Shown piece by piece: positions 47,765-59,500 of a stretch of DNA of 64,000 nucleotides (position 1 is its first letter; every line of letters starts with the position of its first letter). The DNA lies in the NCBI GenBank assembly GCA_902806575.1, contig CADCXD010000009.1, positions 124,001 through 188,000 on the forward strand. The letters run 5' to 3'. Position numbers and translations under genes: made by a program. A model generated the notes under the pieces. That model saw nothing but the letters and a program-made list of their open reading frames with translations, searched no databases and was not told where the DNA came from. The DNA is from Jackrogersella multiformis (Eukaryota; Ascomycota; Sordariomycetes; Xylariales; Hypoxylaceae).

Positions 47765-48462
47765 TCATTAGACACTGCTTCGTTACTATGAAAGGCTCAT
47801 ATACTAAATGCTACGTATCCTTTGGCGAAGACAGCCGATTGATCACTCACATGATAGGGGACCATTGGGGCGGCCGCGATGTGCTATTTTATAGCAAGAT
47901 TTTCTTCCATGGTATCTATCTGTTTAGTGACCAACATCCGCCTTACAGCGCAACTATGATAGAACGAGTTTGCCGGACAGGAAAATTCACTTTCGTGAAC
48001 CCCCTTCCTATCTGGATAGATTTTGAGAGTGATATAATTTACTTTCGTAGTCGTATCTACTGGTTCTTTGATTGGACAAGCTTGGGCTTCCAGCCCTGGA
48101 TAGCCAACGTGCGAAAACTGGCTATCAATATCACGAACTTCGCTCCTTCAAAGCGTCTGGCGGACAAGGACACCCAGACACTAGTTAGGATGAAAAGACT
48201 CAAAATGGTATCGCTTATAATTGAGGAGGTGCCTAGCGGTAAAGATCACAATAACCCACGGCCACGTTACTGTGGCCCTCGATTCCGTCATAGGACTCCG
48301 AACTTGACTGGCTTCGTGGACTTGGAGACATTCACGACATTGTGTAATTGGCAACTGAGCGCGAGCTTGCCGAAAGTGTATGAGATTCAGGCCTTTCTAG
48401 TGCGGTTATTCGAGGAGCATAACATGGAGGTGAAGGTCAATGTCGGGGTAGACCTGTACTAA

Positions 48463-49840
48463 ACAACATAGCTACCTAGGTATTTAAGTGATTATTGAGA
48501 CTTGGGAATAGTGGCGCGCAAGGAATGGGCTTGCGAGATCTAAATAGAGCCTAGACGCTTACCTACCTAGGTACCTATAAGGTCCTATAACCCGACTATC
48601 TGGCAATGCTACCATATCAAGAAGTGCCTAAGGCAATGTAACATATAACGGTGAGATTAGTTAGTTCCTACTGATTCGCGTTAGGAATAACATTGATACT
48701 AGTGCTAAGAGTCCCCATTATTATAGTAAAAAAGTCTACTACTAAACTTCTAGAAGGAATTTCCCGGGCCTAGACTTCATATACCTACCTAGGCGACAAG
48801 GTCTGTAAAGCTGTTGGGTATCGTAGGTATGCTTATTCTGATATCTGTACCGAGGGACGGAAATGGAATAGACTTAAGTGTACGTTAAGAACCCGATTAC
48901 CTAGGTATTTATAATAATAGGATCTGACATGATAATACCTAAGTACAGACTTCAAGTTCCTTTGTTACGGAAGACATCGGATGTTTTGAGGCGATTTAAA
49001 TATATATAATATGCTTATCTCGTTTGGTGATCCGGTGTTTAGCGCTTGCAATACGGTCGATCATGTACCTAGGTAGACTACTATGTACGTACTACGTACC
49101 GGTTAAGTGGGAGATCAGCCACCGAAGCCAGTGTCCAATTTCCCGATATCGTACCTGCTAATTAAACTCTCGGTGTAAGGCATTGCTGGACCTGGGCCGG
49201 GGTGCCGTCGGATGGCTCGGGCCCCTTGTCGATGGTATAATACGCACGGCCGCCCTACCGCTGTCAAGATATCGAAGACCAAGCAAAGACCAAGACATAC
49301 AAGCTTTAATCGCTGTAAGTTAGATCTTATTTTAACACCTCACTATTAACCTTTCGACCTTTTAAATCGAATACGGAAAATTGTTGATATGTGGGGAGGC
49401 GATTTTTGTTATTGTTATCTAACCGAAATTAAATAAACCCAGGCGACTATTCGAGTTGATTTTCTTGATTATCTACCTAGTGTAGGTACATCGTAAGGTA
49501 CCTTATTACTTATTGAGTGCCATGTCTCTTAAGTATGCTGCGGCTTTACCTAAAGCGGAAGGATGGCTTAGACCCTTATCATTGGTCCTATTCACGCGGA
49601 TCATCGTCGAAAAGGGGAAGGTCGTTACGATAATCTAGCACGCGATAGAGGATACCTATGCGCGTGTCCGTGGGTAAGCTGCAGTTGGTAGGTAGTGCTA
49701 CATAGGTAGTTCTGGCTCCAGCCGGGGAGAGCCCAGCTGGGGGGAGTGCACAATATAAAATTGAGCGACCTCCACGTTCGAAACAAAGGTCTCGCATCTT
49801 GCTTAACCTGGGCTTGTAGGTGCTTGGAATCGTCGCCGAG
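48463..49840. other. intergenic, no supported gene
   Basis: About 1.4 kb with repeated CCTAGG palindromes (about 48474, 48567, 48787, 48899, 49069). The last few hundred bases presumably hold the S28 peptidase promoter. Confidence 0.5.
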
Positions 49841-51436
49841 ATGAAGTCAATCGTAGCAGTCGTCCAGTTACTGCTGGCATCCAGCGCCTCTGCCAGTTTT
49901 ATGAGGCACCATGCTGGGATGCAGATTGGTCCAATTGGAGAAGACACTCTCCTCGAAGCCAGTACCAACACCTCTGGTTGGGGCACATTCGACCAGCTGC
50001 TCGATCATTCTGATCCTAGTCTCGGCACATTTTCGCAGAGATATTGGTATGGAACCCAGTACTGGAAAGGACCTGGCTCTCCAGTTGTCTTTGTCAATCC
50101 CGGCGAGCAAGCTGCAGACGGTTTCAATGTAACCTACACCACCAGCTCGCGTTTAACGGGGCTTATGGCAGAGAAGCTTGGCGCTGCTGTTGTCGTGTTG
50201 GAGCACCGATATTGGGGTGAATCGTCGCCTTTCGACAGCTTGACTGTCGAGAACCTCCAGTACCTGACTCTCGAGAACTCCATTAAGGACAACACCTATT
50301 TCGCCAATAACTTCGATACGCCGTTTGACGCCACCGGGAAAAGCAGCGCCAAAGATGCCCCCTGGATATTTACCGGAGGATCTTACCCGGGCGCCTTGGC
50401 TGGCTGGATTGCGGCCAAAGATCCCGGCACGTTCTGGGCATATTACGGCACCAGTGGCGTGGTTGAGGCCATTGGGGATTTCTGGCAATATTTCGTCCCC
50501 GTCCAAGAGGCGACGCCGCGTAACTGCAGTTCGGATTTAAACGCGGTCATCAATTATGTCGACTTTGTTCTTTTGCACGGCAGCCCCAAGGAGAAGACTC
50601 AGCTGAAAAACAAGTTCAAGCTCGGCAATCTCAAGGACGCCGACTTTGCCTCTGCTCTCGAGAACGGCCCATGGACGTGGCAATCGGGACAGTTTTACTC
50701 TTCCACCAACTTAGGATACACTCCCTACTACCGATTCTGTGATTACGTCGAGAATGTCTGGCCGAATTCCACCAACGCCGTACCCGGCCCCCGGGGAGTT
50801 GGCCTGGCCAAGGCTCTGGACGGTTATGCAAAGTGGTTTATAGACGTGGAGCTACCTGGATATTGCGAGGGATACGGCCTCTTCACTGGTACTTATAATA
50901 CCGACTGCTTCCAAGCCCTCAATGCCTCCAACCCGATCTACCATGACCTGACGCCGAGCAACGCGGGCAACCGGCAATGGAACTGGATGCTGTGCAACGA
51001 GCCCTTCGAGTACTGGCAAGACGGGGCGCCACTAGACCGTCCCACCATCGTATCCCGCCTCGTCAACAAGGCCTACTGGCGTTCTCAATGCCCGCTCTGG
51101 TTCCCGGAGCCGGAATACGGCATTGCGAAGGGCAAGACTGCCGCCGACGTGAACAAATACACGGGCGGCTGGTTCGAGACCAACGTAACTCGGTTGATGA
51201 TGACTAACGGTCAATGGGACCCGTGGCGCGACTCGACTCTCAGTTCCAAGTTCCGGCCCGGTGGCCCGAAGCAGAGCACACCCGAGTTTCCCATCCGGGT
51301 TGTGGAGCAGGGCACGCACTGCTCCGATTTGTATGGCCCGAACTGGGCTGTCAATCCTGGTGTCAAGGCCATCGCTGACGACCAGGTCGCTAACATGGCA
51401 ACCTGGGTGCAGGAATTTTATGACGAGAAGAAATAG
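49841..51436 (+). CDS. secreted serine carboxypeptidase, S28 family
   Basis: Single exon of 531 residues from ATG 49841, chosen because it starts a clear signal peptide (MKSIVAVVQLLLASSASA); the frame is open a little further upstream without an ATG. The family opening FDQLLDHSDPSLGTFSQRYW is present, as are EHRYWGES and the nucleophile Ser181 in GGSYPG. Asp (about 460) lies in NGQWDPWRD and His (about 493) in GTHCSDL, completing the triad. Several N-glycosylation sites suggest secretion. S28 enzymes (lysosomal Pro-X carboxypeptidase, DPP2) cut after proline; fungal ones act in acid extracellular protein digestion. Confidence 0.93.
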   Translation: MKSIVAVVQLLLASSASASFMRHHAGMQIGPIGEDTLLEASTNTSGWGTFDQLLDHSDPSLGTFSQRYWYGTQYWKGPGSPVVFVNPGEQAADGFNVTYTTSSRLTGLMAEKLGAAVVVLEHRYWGESSPFDSLTVENLQYLTLENSIKDNTYFANNFDTPFDATGKSSAKDAPWIFTGGSYPGALAGWIAAKDPGTFWAYYGTSGVVEAIGDFWQYFVPVQEATPRNCSSDLNAVINYVDFVLLHGSPKEKTQLKNKFKLGNLKDADFASALENGPWTWQSGQFYSSTNLGYTPYYRFCDYVENVWPNSTNAVPGPRGVGLAKALDGYAKWFIDVELPGYCEGYGLFTGTYNTDCFQALNASNPIYHDLTPSNAGNRQWNWMLCNEPFEYWQDGAPLDRPTIVSRLVNKAYWRSQCPLWFPEPEYGIAKGKTAADVNKYTGGWFETNVTRLMMTNGQWDPWRDSTLSSKFRPGGPKQSTPEFPIRVVEQGTHCSDLYGPNWAVNPGVKAIADDQVANMATWVQEFYDEKK

Positions 51437-51633
51437 ATGCGAAATATATGTATTATACGCCGTACTTGATACTGTATTTTTGTATATGGTACCCTTGAGA
51501 ATATATAAATAAGTATTCATTTATCCCATGGAGATGTTTGGTGTTTTTTGCTTCCCCCTATTGGTGATGGCCACTTGCTTACCTGGTTCTAAGTATCCTA
51601 CCCACTTTACGGACAACATAAAATCCCGTCTCT

Positions 51634-51668
51634 ATTTTATTTTATTTTATTTTATTTTATTTTATTTA
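51634..51668. repeat. TTTTA microsatellite
   Basis: About seven tandem pentamer units. Confidence 0.95.
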
Positions 51669-51829
51669 ATCCTTTTCCCGAGTATCGATTTTATTTGGAG
51701 AGAAGAATATTTGTAGTTGTTAGATGCATGTCGTATCTGTTTGTTCTAGGTATTGACCTCGTTATTAGGGTTAGCCACCTGACTCTTAAAAAGGGGCTCC
51801 TGGGAGAAAGGAGGAAGGCACACCCTTTC

Positions 51830-52020
51830 CCTACCTACCCACTTACCTTCTTACCTACGTACCTAGGGCAGGTACGCTTGACCCAGAGGAAAGAGCGCAG
51901 CCTTTTCAATCCTGCACGTGTACTACCTACCCACCTACGTACTGGAGGGTAATACCTACCTCCTACATAGGTAGGTACCTAGGTACACATGTAGGTACCT
52001 CACCTAGGTACCTAGGTACT
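51830..52020. repeat. cluster of TACCTAGGTA palindromes
   Basis: Repeated TACC, GGTA and CCTAGG units, with at least five CCTAGG in 190 bases. Confidence 0.85.
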
Positions 52021-52287
52021 TATAAATAGGTGGTAGACATCCATCCTACATCTTCCATCTACTCATTCAACCCACAAACTTAACATCATACATATTTTTT
52101 CTTCCCGTTCGATCAAGTACCTAACCTACCCAAGAATCGAAAGAAAGTTGATTTACACCCTTCATCATTCCCCAAAGGCATTCCTCGAAGGCATTCCCTC
52201 CAACCATCATAATATCATTAACCATCCGTGTCGAAGGGTTACTAGCCAGAGCAGCCGTTAGCATCATCCGCCCGCAAAGCTAACGAG

Positions 52288-52617
52288 ATGGCGACCTTGG
52301 AAAGTCTGCCCGAAGAGATTGGCACTATGATTGTGGGATTGGTTCACAACTCCAGCCCCGGAACCTTGGGCTCCCTTTCATTAGTCAACAAAACCTTCTA
52401 CAGGCTAGTGGCAGACTACAGATTTCATACTATCACCTACTCTTCCAACCTACAGGATCGAGATTTATTAGCAAGCATCGAACGCCATGATTACTGGCGA
52501 CAAATCCGACGAATTGATGTCAAAGGTGATCTTATGGTTGGCTCACAACTTTGCCAATCCTTGGACAAGATGAAGGGATTACGAGACATTGAACATACGT
52601 GTGAAGTCAGCGATGAC
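52288..52617 (+). pseudogene. F-box-like gene truncated by the second gypsy insertion
   Basis: ATG 52288 opens an F-box-like N-terminus: LESLPEEIGTMIVGLVH, then LGSLSLVNKTFYRLVADYRF. This is followed by IERHDYWRQIRRIDVKGDL, usual in fungal F-box/LRR-type proteins. After 110 codons the frame runs into the LTR that starts at 52618, and about 19 LTR-derived codons follow before a stop. The remainder of the gene would lie beyond the element, outside the window. F-box proteins serve as substrate adaptors of SCF ubiquitin ligases; this allele should be null unless the element is removed. Confidence 0.82.
52613..52617. repeat. presumed target-site duplication ATGAC
   Basis: The five bases before the TG end of the element. 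The partner copy would lie beyond the window, so this is inferred from the 5-bp duplications of the other two copies. Confidence 0.5.
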
Positions 52618-55600
52618 TGTCATACGGATAGGCTCCACAAAGCAGAGTATGATCAATATATGTATATAAATTGGTAAATATAAGGTGTGTTAAAACTTAT
52701 AAAATAAAGTTACTAAATAAGATTAATTAAAAGATTTAGTTAATATATGTAAAATTAAATTAATAGGATTAAGAAAGCGTTAATAACGTTTAAAAAAATA
52801 TTTAAATTATATATATATAAATTATTACGCCTCGTTTTATAAAAAAAAAAAAGGTAAAAACTTTAAAACTATAAAAATTTATTATTTAAAATTAAATTAT
52901 AGTTTTAAGTTTTATTACTTTTATTATAAATAATTTCTTTTTATTTTAAAAAAACCTTATTTTTAAAAAAGCATATACTTTTCGAAAGAAAGTTAATTTT
53001 TTTTTAAAAAATTACTTTATTTTAATTACTTATAAATAATTAACTTATTTAAAAAAGTTTTTATTAAAATATATTATTTATTAATTTTATTATTACGTGC
53101 GTTATTATAATTATAAAAGAAACTTTATATTTTATTATTTTATAAATATTTAAGCCGAATATATATATTTTAACTTTATTATTTATTAATTTATAAAACT
53201 TTAAATTACCTTTTTTATTAAACGATAAATAATTTTCCGAGTTTTTAATAATATTTTTTTTATAAAATCTCGAAGTTAAAAATAAACTTAAAAAAATTAC
53301 CGTTTATAAAAACTTATTAAAATTAAATAATGCTTTAATATACGTTTTTTTATTAAAATATTTAAAATAAAAAATATATCGTTTTAAAACCCTTTCTTTA
53401 TTCCCGGATTATTTTAACTTAATAACGATAATATTATAATCTTTTATAACTTTTAAAATTATGAAATAATTACACGAAACGTTTTTAATATTAATAATAT
53501 CGGAGTTAATTTTAATAATCCTTTTATATAATTTATTAAACTTTATTAAAAAATATATAATAATTATTATTACGAATAATTAAATTATTAATAAAAATGT
53601 AATCCGGAATTAATATAATTTAATTTAATTAAACCGGTATAATATTAATAAATAAATAAATAACTTATTTTAAACTTTTTATAATAAGTTTATAATATAA
53701 TTATTTAATATATATAAAATAATTAAGTTTAATATAAAGTTATTAATAAACTTAAGGAAATAATTAATTATTATTAACAAGCCTTTAAATTTTTTATTAA
53801 AATATTAAAAAATAAAAAATTAAACTTATATTAAAGAATTTTAAATTAATAACTTTTTTATAAAAAAATATATAAACTTTATATATATTAACATAAAAAC
53901 TTATTATTAATTTAATAACTTAAAGGTTTATATTTAAGCCGTTTTTAATAAATTAATTAATATTAATTTCGTTTTAAAAGTATTAAAAAACGTGTTACGT
54001 TAAAAATGCTAATTAAATTAAATCTTTTTAATCGAAAAAACTTAATATACTTTAAAGTATTATTTATTAAATATTTTAATTTAAAAGCTTAAATAAAAAA
54101 CCTCTTTTTTTATAATCTTTTTTATAAACTTAAGTTTAAAAATAATTAAAAAAGCTCGAGTATAATTTAACTTCGTTAAAATTAATCCTTTTATATTTAA
54201 AAATAATAAAAAAGGAATTTCCTTTAAAAAGGCCGCCGAAATATTTAATAATAATTTAAGCGATTTCGATTTTAATAATTAATTTTAAAACCTTAAATCA
54301 CTTAAAAACTTTCTTAAAAAATTACCCCGAGGTAATCTCACGTTTTTAAATAATAATAAAAATCTTTTACTTTAAAATAATAATAACCGATTATTTAAAA
54401 CCTTAAAACGATTAATTTATTCTTTTTACGTTATAATTATCGTTAATTTAATATAACTTAATAAACTTATCGTTTATAATAATAAAGATTTTTTAAAGTT
54501 TTAAATTTAATAAATAAAAATTAAAGTATATTTAAAAACGTATATGAAAAATTTTCTTAAAGATTTTTACCGTATTAATTAAATTAAATCGTTATTATTT
54601 GAAAAAACATAATTATAACATTAATAATATAAAAGTTAAATTACGCGATTAAAAGTTTTTAATATTTAAATAATATACGTTATTACTTTTTAAAAACGTT
54701 TTACGAACTTTTTAAAAAAATATCGTAACTTAAAATAAATAAATAAGCTTAAATATTAAAAGAATATTATTTAATATTTTTTTAAATTATTAAACCTTAA
54801 TAAAATAATTTAATAATTTAAAATAACGTTTTAAAATTATATCGTTAAAATCTTTTTTAACGAAATTATTAAATTAATTTATTTTAAATAAAAGATTCCT
54901 CGTCGTTATTTAAAAAATAAATTAAATATATGAAAACATATTAATTAACCCCGGTATTTCGGGAAAAAGAAAGCTCGTTTTAACTTAAAAACCCTCGAAA
55001 TTAAGTTAAATTAACCGCGGAAAGAAAAACCGCTTTAATTTAAGCTAAAATTAATCCTTAAGAAATAACGATAAACTTAAAAACGAAAATAAGTTAAAAT
55101 TAAATTAAAAGGATAAAGTTTAATTTAATAATAAAGATATTTTAAAAAGAATTAATTAAATAAACATAAATTAATAAAAAAAAAATTTCTTATTAATATT
55201 ATAAACGTAATAATTATTAAACCTTTTTTTATTTCGTTAAAAAAAACGTTAATAATAAGGATTTATTATTAAACTTAAATAAAGTTTTCTTCGTAAAACG
55301 ACCTTAAAATAATAATACTTAATTTACACCTTTATTATAAAAAAGGTACGAATAAATATAACTTTATAAAAATTATTTTATCTTTAAATTATAAAAATCG
55401 AAAACTTTAATTTAAATTTTTAAATAACCTTAACGCCGTATTTTATTAAATTTTATAATTAAATTAAAGTAAAATACGTTAAACCGTAATAATTAAAAAA
55501 TTAATTAAAAATAAGATAAAAGTTATAAAAAAACCTCGCTTAAAATTAACTTCGAAATATAAATTTAATATTAATATAACATTAATATATAATAAAAAAA

Positions 55601-56583
55601 ATATTAAATATACATATTATTAAATTTAAAAAGTTTAATTTTAATAATATCTTTTTTTAAAATAAAGAAATAAAAATTATCGATTATTAAAAAATAATAT
55701 ATATAACTTATATTAACTTTTAACTTAATTTAAATCCTTTTTATAAAACGTTATTATATTAATCTTTTTATTTTTTATTATTAAAAAAATTATTTCTTTA
55801 AAATTAATTTTAAATTAAACGCTTTACATAATAAATATAATAATAAATAAAAATTTATAAACTTATAAACTTTTTTTTAAATCTTAAAAAAATTAAATTT
55901 AAACTTTTTTATTATCGAAAACATTATATTAACTTAACTTTAAATAACTTAAGAAAGTTAATTAATATAACGATAATAAAGAATATTAAAGTAAACGAAA
56001 CGTTAAAAAACGTTCTTAAAAAATTTCATAAATTTATATATATTATAATAAAAGAAATAAAATAACGTTTCTTAAATTATTAATTATAAAATTACGTTAT
56101 TAATATTTAAAAAAAAATACCTCTTTAAAAACCTTTTTACGTTATAAGTAAAAAAAACTCGATACGTTAAAATTATAATTAAATAAAATATTTAATAACG
56201 AACGTATTTAAAAATTAACTTTATTTTATATAATACTTATAATATTTATAAATAAATTAAATCTTTAACAAAAAGTCGGCTTATAATAAATTATAAAAGC
56301 TTAAATAATAATATTATTTTTATTTAATATTTTATACTTTTAATATTTAAATTATAAGCTTGCTTTAAAACCGTAAAATAATTTATTAAAATCGATCTTA
56401 AGTTAAGATTTCACCTTATTAAAATTAAAAAAAACGAATAAAAAATAACCTTTTAATATAAATATAATTTTTTTAAATTAATTAATACTTTTATAACCTT
56501 TTAATTTATAATAAATAATATCTTTTAAAACCTTATCGATTTAAATCTTTTAATATATTTAAATAACCTTTTTTATTATGTAC
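52618..56583 (+). mobile_element. second gypsy copy, RIP-mutated, 5' part
   Basis: The left LTR (52618-52928, 311 bp) starts TGTCATACGGATAGGCTCCA. The internal part is alignable with 41718-45245 of the first copy, up to the reverse transcriptase (about 56389-56580). It carries about 0.2 kb (near 54665-54885) absent from the first copy. Alignment stops abruptly at about 56583, just after the eroded YxDDI region, where another element begins. C exceeds G on this strand, as in the first copy. Confidence 0.88.
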
Positions 56584-59500
56584 TAATAAGTTAAAATGAA
56601 GGTCTTAAAATAATTATTTTTCTTAAGAGTGAAAGTAGAGTTAATATTTTAAAAAATAGTTAATAGGTATAAAGTACGGGCTATTATTTTAATCATAGAT
56701 TATATAGTTATGGCTTTTTATAATATCTTCTTAATAGAAAGAAAAATTAACGTCCTTATTAATTATAAGTTATTATTTTATTAAAATTATCTTCCTTTTT
56801 ATTGTTATTGTTATTATTAATTAAAACGCCGTTATTATTTTTTGGTAATATATTTTCGTAAATAAAGCGTATATTGTTAAAATCGTTAAGCGTTTACGTT
56901 TTAATTATAAGTTTAATTTTCGATGGTATAAGTGTTAATGTTTTAATTAATATTATTATTAATCTTTTTATAATAAGTATAATTAGTTTAGGCACGGGAG
57001 TTGATATTTTAGTTTATAGCGTAATTACGGTGATAAGTGTAATAAATGGTGTTAATTGTAATTTAATTTTTGTAATATTTTTTTTATAATTTATGGAGAT
57101 ATTACGCGCGTTTTTTACGATTATTATAACTTTAATAATGTTTATATAAATAAAAAATATAAGTATAGGTAAGTATATTATACCTTATTATCGTTAAGTA
57201 AGTATTAATGTATTTATAAGTTATTTTAATATTAAAGTATTTAGTTTTTTCCCGACTTAATTACAGCTTTATTATAATTTAAGTATTAAAGTATTTAAGT
57301 AAGAATTTTAATGGTAATTATAATTATTACTTTAATCGTAATTACTTAATAATTTATAACTTATTCGCGCTTTTTTTTATCTTTTTAATATTATCCGTAA
57401 ATCGTATTTTTTATGTTATAGTGGATCTTAATTTTATAGCTTTTAATAATCTTTTTATTAAAATTATAACCTGTAATTTCGTTGATTTTTTTAGCGGCGT
57501 TAATAATTAAGTAAAAGGAATTAATTAATTATTATTAATATAATTTAATAATATATTTTCGATAAGTTATTCTTTTAATATTTATATAATTATTTTATCG
57601 TTTAACGTATATTATTACTTATTTATAATTAATTATATTAGTTCGTTAATTAATTCCGAAGGTATATCGTTAAAGGTTTACGTATTTTTAAAAGGTTATA
57701 TATTAAAAGGTTATAATTTATTAATGGATTTAATACGAAATTAATTAAATAATAAAAGGTGTTTTTTATTATAATTGTTTAATAATATTATTATATTTTA
57801 AATAAGTAGGTTTTTTAAATATTATTAATCGAAAGTTAGTAAATAATTTTTTTATCGTACGAGGTATTTAAGGATAAAGTATTCTCTTTATTTATTCACT
57901 TATCGATTTAATAACTTCTTAATTTTATACGACATTTAATTATTATTATTTCTTTTTACGACGATTCGACTTAATTATAATCGTTTCCTTACGTAAGGAT
58001 CTTTTCTTTAAGGGATTTTAAATAATTAATTTATTAATATAACCTTATAAATTTATTAATTATTAAATAGTTTAAGTTTATATGTAAGCTTATTAATTTA
58101 CTTTAAAATTAATAATAATTTAATACGTTATATTAATTATTTACGAGGCGGCTTACTTAATAATATATAACTTTTATGCAGTTTAAGGTAAATTAATTTA
58201 TCTTTTTTTAAAAAAATAAAGTTATATTTTAAATCGTAACGGGCTTTTACTTCGGCGGTTACGAAGTTAATATATTCTTTTGCTTTTTTTTAATAATATC
58301 GTTTTAATATATCGTAATCGATTACGTTTTTTTATACTTTTAACGAAGTGACGATAGTTCGTGGCTTAAAGCTATATATTAATTTATTAAGTAACTTTTT
58401 AATCGTTAATAACTTAATATTATTAAGGTTATATTATAACGTTAAAATTATTTTTAATCACGATACGTTATTTAACGAATAATAATAACGAATTATTGCT
58501 TTAATTTTTTAATTACGTCGTTTTATCGCATTATTAATTTAAGGATAATAATTTATTAATATAATTAATAATATTTTAAGTTAAGTAAATAACGTTTATT
58601 ATATTTTATTATTAAATTTAACGTTTTTATTTAAAATTACCTTATATAAAATGCCTTAATTTAATAATATAAGTGCTTTAAAAAGTAACGCGGCTTAATA
58701 ATAAGCTTTATACTTAATATTTCCAAGTATTAAGATCGTTTTTTTATTAAATTTATATGTAATTATTATTATTATATCGAAATAAATAAAGCTTTTAATA
58801 AACCATATGCTTTCTTTACTTAAGACTTTTAATAAACCCACGATAAAGTTTTAAGTTATTATATGAAATGGTTAAAGCGGTGAGTTTATAGGTTTTAATT
58901 TATTGTAAAGTTTCGAGCGTTTAATCCGGTTTTTATAATAATCGGGGTAATATTTAACGTATTTTCGAACCTTTTACGAGAGGTTATAAATATAAACCGA
59001 TTTTAATTTATGGAATATTCGTTTCGGTTCGAAATAATATTTTAAGTTATGAATTTTATTAAATAATTTATATATATAAGTTAATAAAATTATTAATTAG
59101 CGTAAATTCTTTAGTTTAATATAATACATAAGATCGTTTCGTAATTTATATCGAAATTATTTAATTGTGTTTTTACTTTTATTAATTTTTTAAAGAATAA
59201 TATATAAACGATTTAATCGTTTATTATGGTTATATTTTTTTAATATTTTTTTCTTAAATTCGTTATTTAATATAAGTTTAATAAATATATAAATAAACTT
59301 ATTTAAGATATCTTTAAAAGTTAATTTCGTCTTATTTTTTTGTTTTATTAAATCTTTTATATTATTTTATATCGGTAAACGAAATAATATATTTAGAATT
59401 AAATTTAACCTTTTAAGGATATAATAAACGTTAAGGTTAAATTAAAATAAGTATGTTAAATTAAAATAAGTATGTTAAAGTAGTTATTAATTTATTATTT

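Larger units (their letters stand above)
41315..48462 (+). pseudogene. 2EXR-domain gene interrupted by an LTR retrotransposon
   Basis: The first 91 coding bases (41315-41405) open with FHLFLDLPVEIQLLIWEF, the signature of the fungal 2EXR domain. The reading frame then meets the retrotransposon. The rest of the gene resumes at 47765 in the correct phase and runs to TAA 48462. Leaving out the element and one copy of the 5-bp duplication makes one continuous frame of 262 residues with no stop. The downstream part contains FVNPLPIWIDFESDIIYF and RKLAINITNF, also usual in 2EXR proteins. These form large families of unknown function in filamentous ascomycetes. The gene part shows no RIP mutations, so interruption may be recent relative to gene decay. 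Confidence 0.88.
51437..52287. other. intergenic with microsatellite and CCTAGG cluster
   Basis: About 850 bases. It includes a TTTTA microsatellite and a dense CCTAGG cluster. A C/A-rich leader (52030-52270) precedes the F-box-like gene. Confidence 0.5.

Noticed and set aside
52618..52677. C-terminal part of the F-box-like protein
   Set aside because: These codons are LTR sequence; the same coding potential (CHTDRLH-EAEYDQYM) appears in the solo LTR at 33 kb, so they are not host protein.
56874..57089. Open frame of 71 codons, rich in Ile, Val and Asn
   Set aside because: It lies in RIP-mutated DNA and its composition simply mirrors A/T-rich codons.
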